Positions 1 through 6,112 of a stretch of DNA of 12,590 nt are shown in pieces. Each line of letters opens with the position of its first letter. Within the stretch, counting starts at the first letter, position 1. Position numbers and translations under genes: made by a program. Source of the stretch: Coriobacteriia bacterium. GTDB lineage: Bacteria > Actinomycetota > Coriobacteriia > WRKU01 > WQUG01. Location of the stretch: positions 1 to 12,590 of the forward strand of contig WQVS01000035.1 in NCBI GenBank assembly GCA_009785705.1. The letters run 5' to 3'. Below the pieces are notes generated by a model. It searched no databases. It saw nothing but the letters and a program-made list of their open reading frames with translations, and was not told the origin of the DNA.

Positions 1-5
1 ACTAA
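1..5 (+). CDS. Possible last bases of rplW (ribosomal protein L23)
   Basis: TAA at 3-5 overlaps the ATG of rplB by one base, the same TAATG junction seen later between rplX and rplE. In S10-type operons the gene just before rplB is rplW, so this could be its stop codon. Too little sequence is present to confirm the frame or the gene; this is inference from gene order. Confidence 0.3.
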
Positions 6-835
6 TGGCTATTAGAAAGTATAAGCCGACCTCTCCTGGTCGTCGCGGTATGTCGGTCTCTACCTTTGAAGAGATCACCTGCACGACCCCAGAGAAGTCG
101 CTCCTCGAGCCGCTGCCTAAAAAAGGTGGCCGTAACAACAATGGTCGCATCACGGTGCGCCATCAGGGTGGCGGACATAAGCGTCGCTACCGCATTATCG
201 ACTTCAAGCGCAACAAAGATGGCATTCCTGCAAAGGTAGCAACCATCGAATACGATCCAAATCGTAGCGCACGTATCGCACTCCTACACTATCGTGACGG
301 AGAAAAGCGCTACATCCTAGCCCCTAAGGGTCTAGAGGTAGGCACCTTGGTAGAGAGCGGCCCAGAAGCCGACATCAAGCCAGGTAACGCGCTTCCTCTG
401 GCAAACATCCCTGTGGGTACGGTAGTACACGCAGTAGAGATGCAGCCAGGCAGAGGTGCAGCACTGGCCCGTAGTGCTGGTACCAGCATTCAGCTGATGG
501 GTAAGGAAGGCAAGTATGCCATCCTGCGTATGCCTTCATCAGAAATGCGCCGCGTGCTGGTAACCTGCCGTGCAACCATTGGTGAAGTAGGCAACGAACA
601 GCACAATAACATCGTTATTGGTAAAGCTGGTCGTAAGCGCTGGATGGGTGTTCGTCCTACCGTTCGCGGTACGGTTATGAACCCCGTTGATCACCCGCAT
701 GGTGGTGGTGAAGGTAAGAACAAGTCAGCTGGTCGTCACCCAGTATCACCTTGGGGTCAGCCTGCTAAGGGTCACCGCACACGTAGCAAGAAAAAAGCTA
801 GCAGCCGTCTAATCATTAGACGTCGTAAGAAGTAG
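5..835 (+). CDS. rplB: 50S ribosomal protein L2
   Basis: L2 is a primary 23S rRNA-binding protein of the large subunit, needed for subunit joining and for shaping the peptidyl transferase region. The 276-residue product is full length for the family. It starts MAIRKYKPTSPGRR, has the N-terminal OB-fold part (about 40-120), the SH3-like part (about 125-200), and the signature DHPHGGGEG at 229-237, which contains the conserved histidine near the catalytic centre. The C-terminus is very basic, as expected for the rRNA-binding tail. The window begins only four bases upstream, so its ribosome binding site cannot be seen. rpsS follows after 19 nt in the usual order. Identity is essentially certain. 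Confidence 0.98.
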   Translation: MAIRKYKPTSPGRRGMSVSTFEEITCTTPEKSLLEPLPKKGGRNNNGRITVRHQGGGHKRRYRIIDFKRNKDGIPAKVATIEYDPNRSARIALLHYRDGEKRYILAPKGLEVGTLVESGPEADIKPGNALPLANIPVGTVVHAVEMQPGRGAALARSAGTSIQLMGKEGKYAILRMPSSEMRRVLVTCRATIGEVGNEQHNNIVIGKAGRKRWMGVRPTVRGTVMNPVDHPHGGGEGKNKSAGRHPVSPWGQPAKGHRTRSKKKASSRLIIRRRKK

Positions 836-854
836 AAGGGAACGTAGGTAACTT

Positions 855-1127
855 ATGAGCAGAAGTCTTAAAAAGGGACCCTTCGTAGAAGCGCGCCTAC
901 TCGGCCGCATTACTGCGATGAACGAAGCAGGCGAGAAGCAGGTTGTAAAGACTTGGTCACGTGCTTCAACCATCTTTCCAGAGATGGTCGGTCACACTAT
1001 TGCCGTACATGACGGTCGTAAGCATGTTCCGGTCTACATCACTGAGTCCATGGTAGGGCACAAACTAGGTGAATTCTCACCTACACGTACCTTCCGCGGT
1101 CACTCTGGCGACAAGAAGGCGAGGTAG
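855..1127 (+). CDS. rpsS: 30S ribosomal protein S19
   Basis: S19 binds 16S rRNA in the head of the small subunit, close to S13 and the A-site tRNA. The 90 residues match the family from MSRSLKKGPF at the N-terminus, through the central VHDGRKHVPVYI segment, to the GEFSPTRTFRGH signature near the end. Length is normal. The gene lies between rplB and rplV as in nearly all S10 operons. Its last codons contain a purine-rich AAGGCGAGG at about 1116-1124 that probably serves as the ribosome binding site for rplV, which starts 5 nt after the stop codon. Confidence 0.97.
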   Translation: MSRSLKKGPFVEARLLGRITAMNEAGEKQVVKTWSRASTIFPEMVGHTIAVHDGRKHVPVYITESMVGHKLGEFSPTRTFRGHSGDKKAR

Positions 1128-1132
1128 TTTAG

Positions 1133-1477
1133 ATGCAATCGCAAGCAATAGCTAAGTACGTACGCATCTCGCCCCGCAAGGCGCGCATCGTAATTGATTT
1201 GATTCGCGGCAAGTCCGTAGAGGAAGCTCGCACGATTCTAGCCTTCTCGACACGTGCTGCATCAGAACCTATTGAAAAGGTGCTAAACAGCGCAATCGCT
1301 AACGCAGAGAACAAAGATGACAGCATCAAGGCTGACATGTTGTATGTATCAGCGGCTTTCGTAGACGAAGGCCCAACGCTCAAGCGTATCCGCGCAGGGG
1401 CAAAGGGTATGGCAAAGCGCATCAACAAGCGCACCTGTCATATCACCATCCAACTCGACCTAGTAAAGGAGGCGTAA
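1133..1477 (+). CDS. rplV: 50S ribosomal protein L22
   Basis: L22 binds several 23S rRNA domains and sends a long beta-hairpin into the nascent-peptide exit tunnel. The 114 residues are typical in length. The YVRISPRKAR motif (9-18) and the C-terminal INKRTCHITI segment are family hallmarks; the tunnel hairpin corresponds to about residues 80-100 (PTLKRIRAGAKGMAKR). Changes in that hairpin are known in other bacteria to affect macrolide sensitivity; nothing here marks it as altered. A strong AAAGGAGG at 1465-1472, inside the 3' end of this gene, serves the next gene rpsC, pointing to coupled translation. Confidence 0.97.
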   Translation: MQSQAIAKYVRISPRKARIVIDLIRGKSVEEARTILAFSTRAASEPIEKVLNSAIANAENKDDSIKADMLYVSAAFVDEGPTLKRIRAGAKGMAKRINKRTCHITIQLDLVKEA

Positions 1478-1481
1478 CGCA

Positions 1482-2240
1482 ATGGGTCAGAAAGTTTCAC
1501 CTATCGGACTACGCCTAGGCATAGTCGAAAAGCACCGCAGCCGTTGGTTCGCGGGTAAGGACTATGCGGCTACTCTAGAAAACGATCTAGAACTACGCAA
1601 GTTCTTGAAAAAGCGCCTAGAGCGTGCTGCAGTGGCAAACATTGTTATCGAGCGCAAAGGCGAAAAGGTAGAGGTCGAAATCTGGACAGCTAGACCAGGT
1701 ATCGTAATCGGTAAAAAAGGTTCAGAAGTGGACGTGCTCCGCAAAGAACTGGAAAAGATTGCCGGTCATCCTGTAGATGTAAAAATCGTTGAGGTAGTGC
1801 GCCCAGAACTGGACGCCAACCTAACAGCACAGTCAGTTGCCGACCAGCTTGTTGGTCGTGTTGCTTTCCGTCGTGCTATGCGTAAAGCAGTTACCAGCGC
1901 TATGAAGAGCGGTGCCCTGGGTATTCGTATTCAGTGTTCTGGTCGCCTTGGTGGTGCAGAAATGAGCCGTCGCGAATGGTATCGTGAAGGCCAGGTGCCA
2001 CTACATACACTGCGCGCAAAGATTGACTATGGTTTTGCCGAAGCACACACAACAATGGGTGTTATCGGTGTTAAAGTTTGGATTTATCACGGTGAGACAC
2101 TGCCGGGACAGCAGCCCCCCAATCCAGCGATTGAGGGAACCAGAGCCCCCCGTGCTCCACGTGGCGGACGTCGCGGAGATCGCCGTAACCCCGGTGGTCG
2201 TCCAGGCGGACGCGATGACAGAGGCGGAAGGAGAGGTTAA
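1482..2240 (+). CDS. rpsC: 30S ribosomal protein S3, with an Arg/Gly-rich tail
   Basis: S3 forms part of the mRNA entry channel of the small subunit. The 252-residue product starts MGQKVSPIGLRLG. It has the KH-type RNA-binding domain with its GxxG loop as GKKG (77-80), and the C-terminal S3 domain with the SGRLGGAEMSR signature (153-163). After about residue 211 comes a 40-residue tail rich in Arg, Gly and Pro with repeated GGR/RGG units, which makes the protein longer than the roughly 210-235 residues of most S3 proteins. The tail is likely disordered and RNA-binding (inference). The start is fixed by AAAGGAGG at 1465-1472, 9 nt upstream. rplP follows after 3 nt. Confidence 0.97.
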   Translation: MGQKVSPIGLRLGIVEKHRSRWFAGKDYAATLENDLELRKFLKKRLERAAVANIVIERKGEKVEVEIWTARPGIVIGKKGSEVDVLRKELEKIAGHPVDVKIVEVVRPELDANLTAQSVADQLVGRVAFRRAMRKAVTSAMKSGALGIRIQCSGRLGGAEMSRREWYREGQVPLHTLRAKIDYGFAEAHTTMGVIGVKVWIYHGETLPGQQPPNPAIEGTRAPRAPRGGRRGDRRNPGGRPGGRDDRGGRRG

Positions 2241-2243
2241 CAG

Positions 2244-2759
2244 ATGCTTAGTCCTAAGCGAGTACGCCGCCGTAAGGTGATGCGTGGCAAAATGCGCGGT
2301 CGCGCAAAGGGCGGCACAACAGTGCATTTTGGTGACTACGGCTTGCAAGCACTAGAAGCAAGCTGGATTACTAACCGCCAGATTGAAGCAGCCCGTGTCG
2401 CAATGACACGTTATATGAAGCGTGGTGGTAAGGTTTGGATTACGATTTTCCCAGACAAGCCCGTCACAAAGAAGCCTGCTGAAACCCGCATGGGTTCAGG
2501 TAAGGGTAACCCAGAAGAATGGGTAGCAGTAGTAAAGCCAGGACGTATCATGTTCGAATGTGCTGGCGTTACTGAAGAAGTAGCCCGCGAAGCTCTGCGC
2601 CTAGCTGGTCACAAGCTTCCCATTAAAGTAAAGTTCGTCATCCGTGAAGGTGGTCCTGTTCATGGACTTATGAAGGCAGCACCTGTTGTCGAAGAAGAAG
2701 TCACTGAAGACGAAGGTACTGCGGACGACTCCGCCCAAGCAGCAGAGGGAGGGGCATAA
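2244..2759 (+). CDS. rplP: 50S ribosomal protein L16, with an acidic C-terminal tail
   Basis: L16 sits at the base of the central protuberance near the A-site tRNA and helps order the peptidyl transferase centre. The body matches the family: MLSPKRVRRRK at the start, the RMGSGKGNPE signature (82-91), and KPGRIMFE (98-105). The family usually ends at about 137-145 residues. This product has 171, because residues 146-171 form an extra tail rich in Glu, Asp and Ala. An acidic tail is unusual for a protein that contacts rRNA, and may be a lineage-specific extension. AAGGAGAGG at 2228-2236 provides the ribosome binding site. rpmC starts 3 nt downstream. Confidence 0.97.
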   Translation: MLSPKRVRRRKVMRGKMRGRAKGGTTVHFGDYGLQALEASWITNRQIEAARVAMTRYMKRGGKVWITIFPDKPVTKKPAETRMGSGKGNPEEWVAVVKPGRIMFECAGVTEEVAREALRLAGHKLPIKVKFVIREGGPVHGLMKAAPVVEEEVTEDEGTADDSAQAAEGGA

Positions 2760-2762
2760 ACA

Positions 2763-2993
2763 ATGAAGCAAGCAGACGTAGTAAAGCTAAAAGACGATAA
2801 GCTAGCAGAAGCGCTGGCTACCAGTCGTGCAGAACTCTTTAATCTGCGCTTTCGCCTAGCAACAGGACAGTTGGATGACACTACAAAGATTCCAGCAGTC
2901 AAGAAAGACATTGCACGTATCCAGACAGAAATTCGCTCGCGTGAGCTCAAGGCGCAAGCCGAAGAAGCAAACGCAGCTGGCGTTGGTTCTTAA
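2763..2993 (+). CDS. rpmC: 50S ribosomal protein L29
   Basis: L29 is a small two-helix protein located beside L23 at the tunnel exit, where chaperones and targeting factors dock. The 76-residue product carries the expected core: an N-terminal helix with the LFNLRFRLATGQL segment (26-38) and a second helix with KKDIARIQTEIRSRE. The last dozen residues, rich in Ala and Glu, go beyond the usual 60-70 residue length. A GGGAGGGGC run just upstream overlaps the end of rplP and is the likely ribosome binding site. rpsQ follows after 16 nt, as is usual. Confidence 0.95.
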   Translation: MKQADVVKLKDDKLAEALATSRAELFNLRFRLATGQLDDTTKIPAVKKDIARIQTEIRSRELKAQAEEANAAGVGS

Positions 2994-3009
2994 GGGAGAG
3001 AGATAGATA

Positions 3010-3273
3010 ATGACGACCGAAACAAGAAATAGCAGAAAAGAGCGTCAAGGCGTCGTAGTCTCTGCTTCTGGTGATAAGACCTGCGTGGTCATGATTGAGG
3101 ACCGCAAAAAGCACGCCAAGTACAGCAAGCAGATTATAACGAGCAAAAAGCTTCATGCTCATGACGAAGAGAATCTAGCAGGCGAAGGGGACACCGTTCG
3201 CATCATGGAGACTCGTCCTATGTCAAAGTTGAAGCGCTGGCGTCTCGTTGAAGTTGTGGAGAAAGCGAAATAA
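3010..3273 (+). CDS. rpsQ: 30S ribosomal protein S17
   Basis: S17 is a primary 16S rRNA-binding OB-fold protein in the body of the small subunit. The 87-residue product contains the family pattern: GVVVSASGDKTCVV (14-27), the HDEEN segment in the middle, and the ETRPMSKLKRWRLVEVVEKA ending. Length is normal. The start has GGGAGAGAG in the preceding 16-nt gap as ribosome binding site. It is the last gene of the classical S10 operon; the next gene, rplN, opens the spc group after 46 nt. I see no terminator in that gap, so the two groups are probably one transcription unit here. Confidence 0.96.
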   Translation: MTTETRNSRKERQGVVVSASGDKTCVVMIEDRKKHAKYSKQIITSKKLHAHDEENLAGEGDTVRIMETRPMSKLKRWRLVEVVEKAK

Positions 3274-3319
3274 GGGTAATCCCCTCATTTCGTAGCTACT
3301 GAAAGGACGCTAAAAGACA

Positions 3320-3688
3320 ATGATTCAGGCAGAAACTAGATTAAAGGTTGCCGATAACAGTGGTGCTCGTAAGATTGGAGTCATCAAGGTACTAGGTGGA
3401 TCGAAGCGCCGCTATGCGCGCGTCGGAGACATCGTTGTTGCTTCAGTTAAAGAAGCACTGCCTAACGGTAACGTAAAAAAGGGTGAAGTTATTCGTGCAG
3501 TGGTTGTTCGCTGCGTAAAAGAAGTACGTCGCCCCGACGGTTCATACATCGCCTTTGATGAGAATGCAGCCGTGATTTTGGACGAGAACAACAATCCTCG
3601 TGGTACGCGTATCTTTGGCCCTGTTGCCCGCGAGCTACGTGATAAGAAATTCATGAAGATTGTTTCTCTTGCCCCGGAAGTTCTATAG
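3320..3688 (+). CDS. rplN: 50S ribosomal protein L14
   Basis: L14 lies at the subunit interface, forms bridges with 16S rRNA, and in other bacteria is the docking site for the silencing factor RsfS. The 122-residue product has exactly the family length, starting MIQAETRLKVADNSGARK and ending with GPVARELRDKKFMKIVSLAPEV. The KGEVIRAVVVRC segment (54-65) is characteristic. A GAAAGGAC element about 10-18 nt before the ATG is the probable ribosome binding site. The 46-nt gap before this gene has only a GGG/CCC mini-repeat, which I do not consider significant. Confidence 0.98.
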   Translation: MIQAETRLKVADNSGARKIGVIKVLGGSKRRYARVGDIVVASVKEALPNGNVKKGEVIRAVVVRCVKEVRRPDGSYIAFDENAAVILDENNNPRGTRIFGPVARELRDKKFMKIVSLAPEVL

Positions 3689-3709
3689 AGAAGGCGGAAG
3701 GCGAAAAGA

Positions 3710-4030
3710 ATGACAAAAATGAGAATTCGCAAAGATGACAAAGTAGTAGTCATCGCTGGAAAAGATAAGGGTCGCGACGGTCGTGTACTACGCACTAACC
3801 CTACTGCCCAGCGCGTTGTTGTAGAACGTGTAGCTGTCACAAAGAAGGCAGTGCGCCCAACACAACGTAATCAGGCAGGCGGTTTCGTAGAGATTGAGCA
3901 GCCCATTCACGTAAGCAACGTCAAGCTAGTGTGCACAAAGTGCGGCGAGCCAACGCGCGTATCTGTACGTCGCGATGACAAAGGCAAGCGTGTTCGCGTA
4001 TGCAAGAAATGCGGAAAGGACATCGATTAA
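3710..4030 (+). CDS. rplX: 50S ribosomal protein L24, four-cysteine (zinc ribbon) form
   Basis: L24 is one of the first proteins to bind 23S rRNA during large-subunit assembly and ends up near the tunnel exit. The KOW motif is clear at about residues 9-35 (KDDKVVVIAGKDKGRDGRVL). The C-terminal part carries two CxxC pairs, Cys75/Cys78 and Cys98/Cys101, that can form a zinc ribbon; many bacterial L24 proteins, including that of E. coli, lack these cysteines. Length (106) is normal. The stop codon TAA (4028-4030) overlaps the ATG of rplE by one base, so translation of the two is likely coupled. AAGGCGGAAGGCG upstream acts as ribosome binding site. Confidence 0.97.
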   Translation: MTKMRIRKDDKVVVIAGKDKGRDGRVLRTNPTAQRVVVERVAVTKKAVRPTQRNQAGGFVEIEQPIHVSNVKLVCTKCGEPTRVSVRRDDKGKRVRVCKKCGKDID

Positions 4031-4617
4031 TGTCTGCAAAGAAAACAACGAAAAAGACTGAAGCAGCTACAGAAGTGCCTCGCCTTAAGACGAAGTATAA
4101 TGACGAAGTAGCTCCAGCTCTTCTAAAGGAACTGGGACTGGAAAACGTCATGCAGATTCCTCGTCTCGAGAAAATCGTCGTAAACATGGGTGTGGGCGAC
4201 GCTGTAGGTGACTCAAAGCAACTTGACGCAGCCGTTGAAGACTTGCGTGTAATCACAGGTCAGCAACCACGCATCAATCGTGCAAAGAAATCTATCGCAG
4301 GTTTCAAGCTACGTGAAGGTATGCCCATCGGTGCAAAGGTAACCCTACGCGGGGATCGCATGTGGGAATTCTTTGACCGTCTACTAGCAACTGCAATCCC
4401 GCGTATTCGCGACTTCCGCGGACTACCAGCGAAGAGCTTCGATGGTCGCGGTAACTACTCAATGGGTGTTACCGAGCAACTCATCTTCCCTGAAGTAGAC
4501 TACGACAAGGTAGATCGCATGCGCGGTATGGACATTACCTTTGTAACGACGTCTGAAAATGACGAAGGCGCAAAGGCACTACTCAACGGGTTCGGATTCC
4601 CGTTCAAAGCATCTTAA
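4030..4617 (+). CDS. rplE: 50S ribosomal protein L5
   Basis: L5 binds 5S rRNA and contacts the P-site tRNA and S13 at the top of the ribosome. I choose the ATG at 4030, which overlaps the rplX stop; a longer frame from 4000 would simply run through the end of rplX. The product is 195 residues. Residues 1-17 are a Lys/Thr-rich extension that goes beyond the 178-180 residue family core. The core has PRLEKIVVNMGVGDA, the KSIAGFKLREGMPIG segment, and the GRGNYSMGVTEQLIFPEVDYDK signature. An 89-nt gap follows before rpsN and can fold into a long hairpin (see separate entry). Confidence 0.96.
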   Translation: MSAKKTTKKTEAATEVPRLKTKYNDEVAPALLKELGLENVMQIPRLEKIVVNMGVGDAVGDSKQLDAAVEDLRVITGQQPRINRAKKSIAGFKLREGMPIGAKVTLRGDRMWEFFDRLLATAIPRIRDFRGLPAKSFDGRGNYSMGVTEQLIFPEVDYDKVDRMRGMDITFVTTSENDEGAKALLNGFGFPFKAS

Positions 4618-4627
4618 ACCCGGCAGG

Positions 4628-4678
4628 TGTGGGATTACTCCTCTGCAGACTAGTGCAAAGTGAGTTCAGCATCCCGCA
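4628..4678 (+). other. Long imperfect hairpin between rplE and rpsN
   Basis: Seen directly: TGTGGGAT (4628-4635) pairs with ATCCCGCA (4671-4678) over 8 bp with one G-U. Inside it ACTC (4637-4640) pairs with GAGT (4662-4665), CT (4641-4642) with AG (4659-4660), and TGCA (4644-4647) with TGCA (4654-4657), closing a 6-nt loop. Together this makes about 18 pairs with small bulges. There is no T-run, so it is not a standard terminator. It could be an RNase processing site, a translational control element, or an mRNA stabiliser in front of the rpsN ribosome binding site. Function is inferred only. Confidence 0.4.
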
Positions 4679-4706
4679 AACCTCCGCTTAAGGAAAGGAC
4701 AAGCAA

Positions 4707-4892
4707 GTGGCAAAGAAATCGATGATCGCCAAGGCGAAAAGGGACCCAAAGTTCTCTACCCGCCAGTACAACCGCTGTAGCCGTTGTGGGCGTCCACGTG
4801 CGTTTTATCGCAAGTTTGGACTCTGCCGCATCTGCGTACGCGAGTTGGCTAACAGAGGCGAGCTCCCCGGTGTGAAGAAAGCCAGCTGGTAG
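4707..4892 (+). CDS. rpsZ: 30S ribosomal protein S14, type Z (zinc-binding)
   Basis: S14 is a late-assembling protein of the 30S head. This is the short zinc-binding form: 61 residues with CSRC (Cys24, Cys27) and CRIC (Cys40, Cys43), the four ligands of a zinc ribbon, and the GELPGVKKASW ending. Non-zinc S14 proteins are either about 100 residues or short but without these cysteines. The start codon is GTG, preceded by AAGGAAAGGAC at 4690-4700. The same 11-mer stands before rpsH. The gene is flanked by unusually long gaps on both sides (89 and 171 nt) within an otherwise tight operon. The symbol rpsN is also used for this gene. Confidence 0.97.
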   Translation: MAKKSMIAKAKRDPKFSTRQYNRCSRCGRPRAFYRKFGLCRICVRELANRGELPGVKKASW

Positions 4893-5063
4893 AAAAGCCA
4901 GCCAGGCTAACTTCGCAAAGCACTACTGCGTTGCACAATAGGGTGCATCACAGAAGCGGAGGCAGTTTGCGAGTAGCATCCTGGTTATGGGCCAGAGTGA
5001 ACCTCGTAAAACTACAGCCATCACGGACCATATTTAAAACAGAAGGAAAGGACGTAAGGCATT
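4893..5063 (+). other. 171-nt structured gap before rpsH
   Basis: This is the longest gap in the operon. A long-range stem pairs TCGCAAA (4913-4919) with TTTGCGA (4966-4972), continued by CTGC (4926-4929) with GCAG (4962-4965) after a 6-nt bulge. It encloses a small hairpin, TGCAC (4932-4936) with GTGCA (4943-4947). A further CTGG/CCAG stem lies in the next 20-25 nt. No open frame with a ribosome binding site is evident. In E. coli, S8 represses the spc mRNA by binding a structured site near the L5 start, so a leader ahead of rpsH could be a control site. I could not match it to the known S8-binding core; the role is inference. Confidence 0.4.
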
Positions 5064-5459
5064 ATGATGACCGACACTATCGCTGATATGCTTACTCGTA
5101 TTCGCAATGCGAATATGGGGCACAAGCCTATAGCGGAGATACCTTACAGCAAAAAGCTCGTTGATATCGCACGCGTACTAAAGGACGCAGGCTACATCAG
5201 AGGCTACCGTGTAGAATCTGGCACGCCAGTAGACACACTAGTTGTAGAGCTAAAGTACACTAACGACAAGACACGCGTAATCACAGGCATTCGCAGAATC
5301 AGCAAGCCAGGTCTACGTGTGTATGCAAAGAAAGAAGATCTACCCAGAGTACTGGGCGGTCTTGGCATCGCAGTTGTTTCAACCTCAAGTGGTGTTATGA
5401 CTGACGCGCAGGCTCGTGAAAAGGGTGTAGGCGGCGAAGTGCTAGCCTACGTCTGGTAG
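5064..5459 (+). CDS. rpsH: 30S ribosomal protein S8
   Basis: S8 is a primary 16S rRNA-binding protein of the central domain and, in E. coli, the translational repressor of the spc operon. The product has 131 residues, with MTDTIADMLTRIRNAN at the N-terminus and the S8 signature at the end (STSSGVMTDAQAREKGVGGE). Two ATG codons stand in tandem at 5064 and 5067. Family alignment favours the second, and TAAGG at 5055-5059 is also better spaced from it, but either may be used. AAGGAAAGGAC at 5043-5053 lies further upstream. The gene follows a 171-nt gap that could be a regulatory leader. Confidence 0.97.
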   Translation: MMTDTIADMLTRIRNANMGHKPIAEIPYSKKLVDIARVLKDAGYIRGYRVESGTPVDTLVVELKYTNDKTRVITGIRRISKPGLRVYAKKEDLPRVLGGLGIAVVSTSSGVMTDAQAREKGVGGEVLAYVW

Positions 5460-5486
5460 TCGGGCAGGAAACAGGAGGAGGCAGAT

Positions 5487-6050
5487 ATGTCACGTATTGG
5501 TAAGATGCCCATCCCGGTTCCCGCCGGCGTTGAGGTAAAAGTAGACGGAAAGGCCGGAGAAGGTCAAACCGTAAGCGTAAAAGGTAAATTGGGGGAGCTC
5601 TCCCATACCTTCCAGCCACAGGTAGCCATTGAGCTTCGTGGCGAGGGTGCAGACACAGAGGTTGTAGTAACGACTACCGATGAGAGCCGTGAAGCACGCA
5701 GCTTCCACGGACTGTCACGTACACTTATCAGCAACATGGTTGTTGGCGTAAGTGAAGGCTACAACATTACACTAGAGATTCACGGTGTAGGTTACCGTGC
5801 GCAGGCAAAGGGTTCAGGCCTTGAGCTGGCTCTTGGTTTTAGTCACCCTGTGATTGTTGACCCTATTGATGGTATTACTTTTGAAGTTCCTGCCAATAAC
5901 AAGATTATTGTTAAGGGCATTGATAAGCAGCGCGTAGGACAAGTAGCTGCTGATATTCGCAAGTGGCGTAAACCAGAGCCTTATAAGGGCAAAGGTATTC
6001 GCTACGAAGGTGAGTACGTACGTCGCAAGGTTGGTAAGGCCGCAGGTTAA
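5487..6050 (+). CDS. rplF: 50S ribosomal protein L6
   Basis: L6 binds 23S rRNA near the sarcin-ricin loop, where translation factors act. The protein has the two tandem alpha/beta domains of the family: residues 1-82 beginning MSRIGKMPIPVPAGV, and about 83-187 with the EIHGVGYRAQ segment. The C-terminus carries the signature PEPYKGKGIRYEGEYVRRK. Length (187) is slightly above the usual 175-180. A near-perfect AGGAGGAGG at 5473-5481 sets the start. rplR follows after 62 nt, a gap that contains a 7-bp inverted repeat. Confidence 0.97.
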   Translation: MSRIGKMPIPVPAGVEVKVDGKAGEGQTVSVKGKLGELSHTFQPQVAIELRGEGADTEVVVTTTDESREARSFHGLSRTLISNMVVGVSEGYNITLEIHGVGYRAQAKGSGLELALGFSHPVIVDPIDGITFEVPANNKIIVKGIDKQRVGQVAADIRKWRKPEPYKGKGIRYEGEYVRRKVGKAAG

Positions 6051-6068
6051 GCCGCGCTTTAGGATGAA

Positions 6069-6090
6069 GTGCACGGTCAATTTCGTGCAC
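6069..6090 (+). other. Hairpin between rplF and rplR
   Basis: GTGCACG (6069-6075) and CGTGCAC (6084-6090) are perfect inverted copies around an 8-nt loop, which may be shortened to 6 by a G-U pair. No T-run follows, so it is unlikely to terminate transcription. It sits 22 nt before the rplR ATG and could influence mRNA processing or rplR translation. This is structural observation only. Confidence 0.45.
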
Positions 6091-6112
6091 ATACTTAAGA
6101 ATAGGACTGGAA

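Noticed and set aside
3274..3319. A GGG/CCC mini-repeat in the rpsQ-rplN gap as a terminator or second promoter site.
   Set aside because: Only three pairs, no T-run and no -35/-10 pair; continuous transcription is the simpler view.
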